This document shows, one piece after another, positions 9,601-17,056 of a stretch of DNA of 64,000 bases. The notes beneath the pieces are model-generated. The model was not told the origin of the DNA. It was given only the letters and a program-made list of their open reading frames with translations, and did not search any database. Source of the stretch: Candidatus Competibacteraceae bacterium (GTDB lineage Bacteria; Pseudomonadota; Gammaproteobacteria; Competibacterales; Competibacteraceae). The position numbers were made by a program, and so were the translations under genes. Location: positions 806,001-870,000 of the forward strand of contig CP065007.1 of NCBI GenBank assembly GCA_016699715.1, in the 5' to 3' direction. The stretch's first letter is position 1; every line of letters starts with the position of its first letter.

Positions 9601-11149
9601 GGATCATGTGCGCTCGCTGATCGCCGAATCGGCCCGAGCCAAGGGGCTGAGCGTCACCGTGGACGGCGACGACGTGCCGCTCTGGCTGCACGGCGATCCG
9701 ACCCGGCTGCGTCAGGCCCTGCTCAACTATGCCGGTAACGCCGTCAAGTTCACCGAGCACGGGGCCATTGCACTGCGCGCCCGGCTGTTGGACGACGACG
9801 GCACGACTCTCTGGGTGCGTTTCGAGGTACAGGACACCGGTATCGGCATGGCCCCGCGGGACCGCGCCCGGCTATTCGAAGCCTTCGTCCAGGCCGACGC
9901 CACGACCACGCGCAAGTACGGCGGCACCGGCCTCGGCTTGGCGATCACCCAGCGGTTGGCGCAACTGATGGGCGGCGAGGTGGGGGTGGAGAGCGAACCG
10001 GGTCAGGGCAGCACCTTCTGGTTTACCGCGCGGCTGAGGCGGGGCCAGCCAAGCCCGCCGGCCGTTGCCGAGGGGGTCGCAACCAATGCCGAGGCGGAAT
10101 TGCGCCGTCGCTGCGCCGGGGCACGGTTGTTGCTGGCGGAAGACAACGCCATCAACCGGGCAGTGGCGCTGGCGCTGTTGCACGGGGTGGGGTTGACGGT
10201 GGATACGGCGGTGGATGGCCGGGAAGCGGTGGCCAAGGCCAGCGCCCAGTCCTACGACCTGATTCTGATGGACGTGCAGATGCCGGAACTGGACGGTCTG
10301 GCGGCCACCCAGGCGATTCGCGTCCAGTGCGATTCGGTCCACCCGCCGATTCTGGCGATGACCGCCAACGTGTTCGAGGAAGACCGCCTCGCCTGTCTGA
10401 GCGCCGGGATGAACGACTTTGTCGCCAAGCCGGTGGACCCGGAGCGGCTGTTTGCCAAGCTGTTGCGTTGGCTGCCGGCGCGGACGGGAGGCGAACCGGT
10501 CGCGCCCGACGCCTCCCCGCCATGCTCGGAATCCGGGGCGGTGCCGCTGGCGGGTTTGAGCGCGATCCCCGGTTTGGAGACCGCCGCCGGTCTGAAAGCG
10601 CTGAACGGTCATGGGCCTCGTTATGCCGAGCTGTTGCGGCGCTACGCCGTCGATCATGCCGGCGACATGGACCGGGTGCGCCAGGCGCTGGCCAACGGCG
10701 ATATCCTGGAAGCCCGGCGGCTGGCGCATTCGCTCAAAAGCGTGTCCGGCACGCTGGGTGTGGTGGGAATCCAGCAACTCGCCGCCGCGCTGGAAGCGGC
10801 GCTCGCCGCCGGCGACGAACCGGCGGCGGTGGCGGCGCGGGTTGAGGCGGTGGCGGCGGAAATCGCCCCGCTGACCGGGAAGATTCTCGCCGTCCTGGCG
10901 GAGGACGCGGAGCCCGGCCGGGTGCTGGAAGTGGACCCGGCCGCGTTGGGGCGGGTGCTCGCCGAACTGGAGCCGCTGCTGGCGGCGTCCAAGCTGCGCG
11001 CCAACCAGGTTTTCTCGGCCCATCGGGCGCTGCTCAAGGCCGCCTTCGGGCCGTTGTGGGTGGAACTGGAGCGGCGGATCGAGCACTTCGAATATCCCGA
11101 AGCGCTGGACATTCTGCGCGCTCCTCCCACCACTCACCGGCGCGAATGA
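6683..11149 (+). CDS. Hybrid sensor histidine kinase with PAS, GAF, receiver and HPt domains
   Basis: Membrane sensor of 1488 aa with a built-in phosphorelay. From the N-terminus it has hydrophobic segments near residues 25-80 and 104-126, a periplasmic cache-like sensor region (about 140-390), another membrane helix near 395-412, PAS (about 450-570), a GAF-type domain (about 573-733) and a second PAS (about 745-860). Next come HisKA with phospho-acceptor H903 in NMSHEIRTPMN, a HATPase domain with N, DTGIG and GGTGLGL boxes, a receiver domain with D1197 in LMDVQMPE, and an HPt domain with H1349 in AHSLKS. The cytoplasmic output is unknown. The HD-GYP response regulator just upstream is a likely receiver of the phosphoryl group. 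ATG at 6683 is used; an alternative is at 6719. Confidence 0.93.
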   Translation: MSLKTQHDQAHPMHAADQTPPSPIRSPRFWVFRVVLIYAVFAALWILFSDKAMEWWLDVPSQITLAGTAKGWVFIAVTSLLLYGLLRRRWPGDDAIGVAMPPRASLIPLALLATLIVALTVAAIAYAVREEQEKEIARLHTIADLKAQQVADWFEERLRNARLIQTSESLADYYRRWRETGDTASRDRLFKRLIEFHKLGIFEAIVLLDEQARPLWHVGHVSIELDPTARAGFVRAAQSSDVCWVGPYRDAEGRIHLDFAVPLPVAAGQQPHPLVILHTEETLYLPWHLGDWPVPSASGEVVLFRRNGEQIEFLNALKYAPDAALQLHRPINDEYLLAAQLARGKVGVSHLLQGEDYRGAAVFGVGRNIPGTDWYLLAKLDRSELYAETAGEFLWIILAGALALFVSVAGWYLVRQRQQLAFVRATQQAQARQLRLEQDIAHEREQRLMLASRYATLIEKALDIVLLIDVAGHIVEANAAAVAAYGWSAEELRGMSIRDLCLPETLAKLERHWQSAAGQEGILSETAHRRRDGSLFPVEISARTIEIDGQCYRQDFIRDISERKRAEETLALQARRAEALLELPKAGEVLDETAFMQRGQELAEDLTGSQIAFIHFVNDDEETIELVTWSRRTLQHYCKAVHDTHYPVSQAGIWADALRRRQPVVFNDYAACPHKHGLPEGHAELNRLLSVPVIENGQVVMLTGVGNKATDYTELDMETVQLIGNEIWRIVQRRRSEAQLRKLAQAVEQSPECIVITDLEARIEYVNEAFVRTTGYSREETVGQNPKLLQSGKTSRDRYAALWDALSRGQPWKGEFINRRKDGDDYVEFAIITPLCQPDGRVSHYVAVKEDITEKKRIGEELDRHRHHLEELVAERTAELEQARALAEAANQAKSTFLANMSHEIRTPMNAIVGLTHLLRRTAVTPEQAAHLIQISGATRHLLSILNDILDLSKIEAGKLVLEQTDFALGAVLDHVRSLIAESARAKGLSVTVDGDDVPLWLHGDPTRLRQALLNYAGNAVKFTEHGAIALRARLLDDDGTTLWVRFEVQDTGIGMAPRDRARLFEAFVQADATTTRKYGGTGLGLAITQRLAQLMGGEVGVESEPGQGSTFWFTARLRRGQPSPPAVAEGVATNAEAELRRRCAGARLLLAEDNAINRAVALALLHGVGLTVDTAVDGREAVAKASAQSYDLILMDVQMPELDGLAATQAIRVQCDSVHPPILAMTANVFEEDRLACLSAGMNDFVAKPVDPERLFAKLLRWLPARTGGEPVAPDASPPCSESGAVPLAGLSAIPGLETAAGLKALNGHGPRYAELLRRYAVDHAGDMDRVRQALANGDILEARRLAHSLKSVSGTLGVVGIQQLAAALEAALAAGDEPAAVAARVEAVAAEIAPLTGKILAVLAEDAEPGRVLEVDPAALGRVLAELEPLLAASKLRANQVFSAHRALLKAAFGPLWVELERRIEHFEYPEALDILRAPPTTHRRE

Positions 11150-11162
11150 AGGCCAGTGAGGG

Positions 11163-13382
11163 CTAGGCGCCCGGTTGCGCCATGGCCTGCATGACCGCTC
11201 GCAGGTCCAGCCACCATTGCTCCAGCGGCCGGTGGTTGACGGCGTCAACCATATCCGGCATCTGTTTGATCGGGAAGGTGCTCAGCTTGCCTTCGGTCAT
11301 GCCGATGAACGCGCCCGCCGCCGAACCGCGTTCCAGTTCCCCGGTGAGAAAATCGATGCCATAAGCCGCCAGCCGGGTCGCGAGGATGCGATCGAACGGC
11401 GAAGGGTTGCCGCCCTGTTGAATGTGGCCCAGCACCGCCTGGCGCACATCGAATAGCTGATGACCTTCCTCTTCAAACAACCGGGCCAGAAAATCGGTGG
11501 TGTATTGCGCGTTGGCGTATTCATTGCGGATCGTCAGATAGAAGCGCCGCCCGCCGCGAAAACTCTCGACCATCCGCTCCACGTCGGCCTGCAAATCCTT
11601 GAGGGTGATACCCTCCTCGGGCAGATAAATCCGCTCGGCGCCCGCCGCCAAACCACTCATCATGGCCAGATAGCCGCAATGTCGGCCCATCACCTCGACC
11701 ACGAAACAGCGCCGCGCCGCCATCGCCGATTGTTTGATGCGGTCCAGCGCTTCGACGATGACGTTGAGCGCGGTGTCGGCGCCGATACTCAAATCCGATC
11801 CAGGCAGGTTGTTGTCGATGGTGGCCGGCAAGCAAACCGTCGGGATCTTGAAGGCGGGATAACGCTCCCGCTCGCTATCCAGTCGGTGTAGTGCCTGATA
11901 CGCTTTCCAGCCGCCGATCACCAACAAAGCGTCGATGCCGTTCGTTTCCAGCGAGCGGGCCACGGTATAGAGTTGCTCAGTGGTCGGGACTTGCCGGCCG
12001 GCGCCCAACTCGGCGCCGCCGAGCGCGGTCCAGCCTTCGACATCGCCCCAAGTGAGCTCCTCGATCCGGCCATCGACCAACCCGGTGAAGCTGCCACGCA
12101 CCCCCAACATCACATGCCCGCGATCGCGGCCCAGCCGCACGGCGGCCCGGGCGGCCGTGTTCATGCCCGGCGCCAGCCCACCACCATGTAGAACGGCAAT
12201 TCGGCGCGGACGGACCGAGGGCGTCACGCTGGGCAACGCCTCGGCCATGGCCCTGAAGGTTTTGGTCATCTCGGTAAAGCTGCTGCCGCGCAGTTCCGTG
12301 GCCTTGGCGTAATTCTTTTCGGCGATGGTCCGGGCTATTTCTCGGGTCTGCTCGACGCATTGCATCAAGGGTAACCGCCGAACCCGGTTATAACGAACGC
12401 CGATCAGTTGCGGCTCGCTGTCCGGCGTGGCCGCCAGCAGTTCCTGGACGGCGGCATGGCCGACCAGGGTGCTCATCCAGCGGTCATAGGCGCTGGGCGT
12501 GCCACCGCGCTGGACATGACCAAGAATGGTCACGCGGGTATCTTCGCCCAGCCGTTCTTCCAGAATCCGACGGATGTAGTCCCCGTTGATGCGGTTGCCG
12601 GCCCGATCGGTCGCCCCTTCGGCCACCACCACGATACTGTCGCGGCGACCCGCCGCCCGGCCATGGCGCAGCATCTCGCACATGCGATCTTCCCAACCTT
12701 CCGCCGGGGGATATTCGGGGATAAGAACATAGTCGGTGCCGCCGGCGATGGCGCTGGTCAGCGCCAGGTAGCCACAATGCCGACCCATGACCTCGACCAC
12801 GAAACTGCGCTGGTGGCTGGCCGCCGTGCTGGTCAGCGCATCGATGGCTTCGATGATGCGGTGCAGGGCGGAATCGGCGCCGATGGTCATGTCGGTGCCG
12901 ACCATATCGTTATCGATGGAACCCACGAGACCCACGATCATCAACGCCGGGTGAGCTTGGGCGGTCGCTTCATCGATCTCCCCGGCCTGAACCAATTCCG
13001 TCAGCAGTTCCGGCCATTCCTGGCGGAACAGATTGGCGCCGGTCAGGCTGCCATCGCCGCCGATCACCACCAGCCGGTCGATACCGTGCTGGATCAGATT
13101 GCGGGCGGCGATCAGCCGGCCTTCCCGCTCGCGAAACGCCGGGCAGCGAGCAGTACCGATGACGGTGCCGCCCCGGTGCAGAACGCTGCCCATGTCGTCC
13201 CAGGACAGGGGGCGAATACGGTCACCGCCATCGACCATGCCCTGATAGCCTTCGTAAATGGCGTGGACGGCGGCGCCCTCCTGAATCGCGGTGCGGACAA
13301 CGGCGCGAACGGCGGCGTTCATGCCCTGGGCGTCGCCGCCGCTGGTCAGGACGCCGATGCTGATGGGGGAATTGCTGGCCAT
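11163..13382 (-). CDS. Tandem-domain 6-phosphofructokinase of eukaryotic type
   Basis: A fusion of two phosphofructokinase domains (739 aa; bacterial PfkA is about 320). The N-terminal half (1-390) looks catalytic: SGGDAQG near 14-20, ATP-type GGDGS at 108-112, SIDND at 155-159 with the base aspartate, and MGRHCGY near 199. The C-terminal half (about 395-735) has GGWKA (490-494) in place of GGDGS and TIDNN (521-525) in place of IDND, but keeps sugar-binding MGRHCGY. That division is the one seen in animal phosphofructokinases, whose C-terminal half became an allosteric domain. It lies 70 bp after oadB on the same strand with its own AAGGA site. ATP rather than pyrophosphate use is inferred from GGDGS. 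Confidence 0.9.
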   Translation of the reverse strand: MASNSPISIGVLTSGGDAQGMNAAVRAVVRTAIQEGAAVHAIYEGYQGMVDGGDRIRPLSWDDMGSVLHRGGTVIGTARCPAFREREGRLIAARNLIQHGIDRLVVIGGDGSLTGANLFRQEWPELLTELVQAGEIDEATAQAHPALMIVGLVGSIDNDMVGTDMTIGADSALHRIIEAIDALTSTAASHQRSFVVEVMGRHCGYLALTSAIAGGTDYVLIPEYPPAEGWEDRMCEMLRHGRAAGRRDSIVVVAEGATDRAGNRINGDYIRRILEERLGEDTRVTILGHVQRGGTPSAYDRWMSTLVGHAAVQELLAATPDSEPQLIGVRYNRVRRLPLMQCVEQTREIARTIAEKNYAKATELRGSSFTEMTKTFRAMAEALPSVTPSVRPRRIAVLHGGGLAPGMNTAARAAVRLGRDRGHVMLGVRGSFTGLVDGRIEELTWGDVEGWTALGGAELGAGRQVPTTEQLYTVARSLETNGIDALLVIGGWKAYQALHRLDSERERYPAFKIPTVCLPATIDNNLPGSDLSIGADTALNVIVEALDRIKQSAMAARRCFVVEVMGRHCGYLAMMSGLAAGAERIYLPEEGITLKDLQADVERMVESFRGGRRFYLTIRNEYANAQYTTDFLARLFEEEGHQLFDVRQAVLGHIQQGGNPSPFDRILATRLAAYGIDFLTGELERGSAAGAFIGMTEGKLSTFPIKQMPDMVDAVNHRPLEQWWLDLRAVMQAMAQPGA

Positions 13383-13452
13383 GGAGTCGATTTTCCTTCG
13401 GCTGTTGGAGAGGAGTAAGACGAGAGTTTAACGCCACTTCATCACCGGCGGA

Positions 13453-14607
13453 TTAGCGCAGCAGCGCCAGGAACATCCCGGCGGCCACCGCCGACCCGAT
13501 CACGCCGGCCACGTTGGGACCCATGGCCGCCATCAGCGGGTTCACCTCCCCATCGGTCTGCTCGGAAACGAACTTTTGCACCACCCGAGCCGACATCGGC
13601 ACCGCCGATACACCGGCCGCGCCGATGCAGGGATTGATGCGCTTGCCTTCCGGCAGGAACCGGTTGATCAGCCTGGCGAACAGAATCCCGCCCGCCGTGC
13701 TACAGGCGAACGCCACCGCTCCCAGCACCAGGATGAACAGGGTCTGCGGGCTGAGGAAGGTGTCGCCCTGCATGGTGGCGCCGACCACCAGACCGAGGAA
13801 GATGGTGACGATGTTGATCAACGATCCACCGGCCGCCTTGCTCAGCCGGTCGGTGACGCCGGATTCCCGCAGCAGATTGCCGAACATCAGCATGCCGATC
13901 AGCGGCGCGCTGGAAGGGATGGCCAGGGCGGTCAGCACGGTGATGATGATCGGAAAGATGATGATCGCCGTCCGCGACACCGGCCGGGCCTGGGGCATGT
14001 TGATGGCGCGCTCCTCGGGGGTGGTCAGCAGACGCAGGATCGGTGGCTGAATCACCGGTACCAGGGCCATGTAGCTGTAGGCGGCCACCGCCACCGCGCC
14101 CAGCAGGTGCGGAGCGAGAATGGCGGTCAGGTAAATGGAGGTCGGCCCGTCCGCCCCGCCGATGATACCGATCGACGCCGCTTCCTCGGCCGTGAAACCG
14201 AACAAATAGAAGGCACCGAGCGCGGCGACGAAAATGCCCAATTGGGCCGCCGCGCCGAGCAGCAGGGTGAGCGGCCGGCTCAGCAGCGGCCGGAAGTCGG
14301 TCAGCGCGCCCACCCCCATGAAAATGATCGGTGGCAGCAACTGGGTCTTGATCCCCATGCTGTAGATCAGTTGCAGCAACGGTATGGTCTGGCCGGGCTC
14401 CGCGTGAAAGCTGCTGGAAGCGTCGAGCATGGCCGCCGGCAGATTGGCGAGCATCGCGCCAAAGCCGATGGGGATCAGCAGCAGCGGCTCGTAGTTCTTT
14501 TTCACCGCCAAATAGATCAACAGCCCGGCGATCCCGAACATGATCAGGTTCTGCCAGCTCAGGCCGCGGAAGCCGCTTTGGGCAATCAGTTCCGACAAGG
14601 TATCCAT
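13453..14607 (-). CDS. oadB: Sodium-pumping decarboxylase beta subunit (OadB family)
   Basis: Integral membrane subunit of a biotin-dependent decarboxylase that couples decarboxylation of carboxybiotin to Na+ export. The 384-aa protein has many hydrophobic helices and the family hallmarks GGADGPTSIYLT (with the essential aspartate), NLLRESGVTDRL and GPNVAGVIGSAVAAG. It starts one base after the oadA stop, so the two are tightly coupled. The substrate depends on the alpha subunit, which is divergent here. Confidence 0.93.
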   Translation of the reverse strand: MDTLSELIAQSGFRGLSWQNLIMFGIAGLLIYLAVKKNYEPLLLIPIGFGAMLANLPAAMLDASSSFHAEPGQTIPLLQLIYSMGIKTQLLPPIIFMGVGALTDFRPLLSRPLTLLLGAAAQLGIFVAALGAFYLFGFTAEEAASIGIIGGADGPTSIYLTAILAPHLLGAVAVAAYSYMALVPVIQPPILRLLTTPEERAINMPQARPVSRTAIIIFPIIITVLTALAIPSSAPLIGMLMFGNLLRESGVTDRLSKAAGGSLINIVTIFLGLVVGATMQGDTFLSPQTLFILVLGAVAFACSTAGGILFARLINRFLPEGKRINPCIGAAGVSAVPMSARVVQKFVSEQTDGEVNPLMAAMGPNVAGVIGSAVAAGMFLALLR

Positions 14608-14608
14608 G

Positions 14609-16573
14609 TCAGCCGCCGAGGGTCAGGATGGGCTTGCCGGCGAAGACCTCGCTGCCGAGTTCGGCATTGATTTCCACCACCGTGCCGTCGCGGGGCGCGC
14701 GCACGTCGTGCTTGGCTTTCATGGCCTCGACGGCGGCCACGACCTGTCCCTTGCGCACCGCATCGCCCACTTTGACGTTGATGTCCACCAGTTCGACCTT
14801 GCCTTCGAACGGCGAGAATACCGGCGTGCGCTGATCGGCGGCGAGGGGGGGCGGAGATGTCGGGACGGCGGGGGCCGGGGCGGGAGTGACGGGAGCCGCG
14901 CTCGTCGGGTTCGTTCCCGTCGGGGGTTCGATGGTGATGCGGAAGGTGCGGGTTACGGTGCCTTCGACCACTGTGCATTGGGTGGTGACCGGCGCGGTGA
15001 AAACGGAGGTGGGGGTCGCTTGAGCGAGAGCCGCCTGAGCGGGGGCGGGGGCGGGGGCGGGGGTCGCTTGAGCGGGAGTGCTGGCGGTCGGCGTGGGGGT
15101 TGCCGGGACCGGCGCCGGAACGGTTGCGGTGGCTGGTTTTTCCTTGGTTTTCAGTGGCAGGTTGATCCGGGCCTTGCCAGTCAACAGCCGGATGCCCTCA
15201 TTCAATTCCATGTTCTTGCCCGGCACGATGGCGGAGGCAACCAGAAAGATGTTTTCTTCGGTCAGCGGCAACTGGCGTTCGCGCAGCGCCTCCTCGGCGG
15301 TGGCGATACTGTCCGGGGCTTCTTCCAGCGGATCGCCGGTGAACGGCTCCAGCTTGAGTTGCTCGGCGGCGACCTTGATCACCGTGGGGTCCGGCGGTTC
15401 CGGCGTGCGGCCGAAGTAGCCGAGCACCGAGCGCCCGTAGCCGGCGTCGATTTTTTGCCAGCGGCCGTGCAGCACGTTGTTGAAGGCTTGCAGCCAGTAC
15501 TGCTGACTGCCGGGCGTCACGCTGGTCCAGGCGCCACCGGCCCGCACCACTTCGGGGAACTCGGCCAGCACTTCACCGTAGCGATTGAGAATGCCGGCTT
15601 CCGCCATCATGTGGACATTGGGACCGATGGCGCCGCCCGGCATCGGAAAATTGACCACCCGAGCATCGGCCGAGGTAGTGACCGGATTGAACGCATAGTC
15701 CTTGAGTGCCTCGTCGAGCAGCTTTTCCAGCTCGTTCATCTTGCCGGCGTCGATGTCGAGCGTATAGCCGGTACTCTTGAGCGCGTGCCACATCGAACGC
15801 ACGTCCGGCTGCGAGGTGCCGGAGGCCAGGGGTCGCACCGACAGGTCGATGCGGTCCACGCCGCCGGCGATGCCGGCCATGTAGCAGGCCACGGCCATCG
15901 ACGCGGTGTCGTGGGTGTGCATGGACAGCGGTACTTCGGGCGGCAGGATTCGCTTCAGGCCCTTGGCGGTTTCGTAGCAGGTGTGCGGGTCGGTGGTGCC
16001 GGAGGCGTCTTTCATGCACACCGAGTCGAAATGAAGCCCCGCCTCCAGCAGTCGTTGGATGATCCCGACATAAAATTCCGGGGTATGGACTCGTTCGGAT
16101 CGGTACGGCAGGCCCATCATCGCCACGCAGACTTGATGATGCATTCCGGCGGCCACGATCGGCTGGCCGGTCTTGATCAGATTGTCCACGTCGTTCATGA
16201 AATCGAAGTTGCGGTCGATGGTGGTGCCGTGTTTCTTCATCAACCGCGCCTGCATTTCCAGCGCCTTGAGCCGCTGGGTGGTCAGGGTAACGCCGGACAC
16301 CGAACGGGTGAGGATTTGCAGATCGGCATCCGGGCCGACCGCCTCGCGCATCTGGTCCATGCAGGTGAACGGGTCCTCGCCGGCATAGAAGTAAGGTGCC
16401 TGGTAGCGGGCACCGCCGCCGAATTCGAAGTGGCGCACGCCCATCCCGGCGGCGGCCCGCATGGCGGGCAACACATCATTGACGCGCACCTTGCCGCCGA
16501 ACACGCTTTGCAATCCATCGCGGAAGGCGGTCAGCATGACCTGGATTTTTTTTGGAGTGGGTGCAAAGATCAT
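14609..16573 (-). CDS. oadA: Biotin-dependent decarboxylase alpha subunit, OadA-like carboxyltransferase with biotinyl domain
   Basis: The 654-aa product combines a carboxyltransferase TIM barrel (about 15-290), a PYC/OADA-type conserved region (to about 480), a long Ala/Pro/Thr-rich linker and a C-terminal biotinyl domain. Barrel hallmarks are recognisable but altered: FRDGLQS where OadA usually has RDAHQS, GGGARYQAP where GGATFD is usual, the lysine in CMKDASGTTDP, and metal-binding MHTHDT. The biotin lysine is in EAMKAKHD; most family members have AMKM. These changes leave the substrate open (oxaloacetate or another beta-keto or acyl-CoA acid). The ATG at 16573 is preferred over an upstream TTG. 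The gene lies between oadG and oadB. Confidence 0.85.
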   Translation of the reverse strand: MIFAPTPKKIQVMLTAFRDGLQSVFGGKVRVNDVLPAMRAAAGMGVRHFEFGGGARYQAPYFYAGEDPFTCMDQMREAVGPDADLQILTRSVSGVTLTTQRLKALEMQARLMKKHGTTIDRNFDFMNDVDNLIKTGQPIVAAGMHHQVCVAMMGLPYRSERVHTPEFYVGIIQRLLEAGLHFDSVCMKDASGTTDPHTCYETAKGLKRILPPEVPLSMHTHDTASMAVACYMAGIAGGVDRIDLSVRPLASGTSQPDVRSMWHALKSTGYTLDIDAGKMNELEKLLDEALKDYAFNPVTTSADARVVNFPMPGGAIGPNVHMMAEAGILNRYGEVLAEFPEVVRAGGAWTSVTPGSQQYWLQAFNNVLHGRWQKIDAGYGRSVLGYFGRTPEPPDPTVIKVAAEQLKLEPFTGDPLEEAPDSIATAEEALRERQLPLTEENIFLVASAIVPGKNMELNEGIRLLTGKARINLPLKTKEKPATATVPAPVPATPTPTASTPAQATPAPAPAPAQAALAQATPTSVFTAPVTTQCTVVEGTVTRTFRITIEPPTGTNPTSAAPVTPAPAPAVPTSPPPLAADQRTPVFSPFEGKVELVDINVKVGDAVRKGQVVAAVEAMKAKHDVRAPRDGTVVEINAELGSEVFAGKPILTLGG

Positions 16574-16589
16574 GGTGGCTCTCAAGTAG

Positions 16590-16883
16590 TTAACGGATTT
16601 CTTCGATGTGGGTGACGCGCGCGCCGGGTGCGGCGGCGTTCGTGGCGGTGGCGATGGCGACGGCGATGGCCGTGTCGTTCCAGGGTTGCCAGGCGGCGGC
16701 TCGTGGCGGTGGCGCGGTGGTGCCGGATTGTCGCATGTCGATCCGCGGCGATGGCGCGGCGGTGCCGGGCCGTTCCGGGAACAGTTCGATCAGTCCCCGC
16801 AGAGCACCGGCCAATGCCGCAAGCAGGCCGATGACCGCCACGAAGGCGTTTAGGCAAATTAGGAAAAGATGGGGTTCTTCCAT
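16590..16883 (-). CDS. oadG: Sodium-pumping decarboxylase gamma subunit (OadG-like)
   Basis: Small membrane protein of 97 aa. One hydrophobic helix near the N-terminus (FLICLNAFVAVIGLLAALAG) is followed by a proline-, alanine- and arginine-rich cytoplasmic tail, the usual build of gamma subunits that hold the alpha and beta subunits together. AGGA lies eight bases before the ATG. It precedes oadA by 16 bp, giving the standard oadGAB order. Identification rests on size, topology and position rather than strong sequence motifs. Confidence 0.75.
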   Translation of the reverse strand: MEEPHLFLICLNAFVAVIGLLAALAGALRGLIELFPERPGTAAPSPRIDMRQSGTTAPPPRAAAWQPWNDTAIAVAIATATNAAAPGARVTHIEEIR

Positions 16884-17056
16884 AGGGTGGTCCTTGACAT
16901 GATCATGCCGGGTTGGCGGTCGAGCCGGACGCAGCTCATAGGAAATTGTAGGAAAATCGTAACCACACTGCCCGAAAGCGGGCAAAATTCCCTCGAACTG
17001 AATCGAGCTGGCCCTTCTTCCGAGAGTGCCTGGTTCGTCCATTGCGAGTCTTGATC

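Noticed and set aside
14540..16615. Plus-strand open frame of 691 codons opposite oadA
   Set aside because: Antisense shadow of the biotin-dependent subunit; its glycine and arginine repeats arise from the Pro/Ala linker read backwards.
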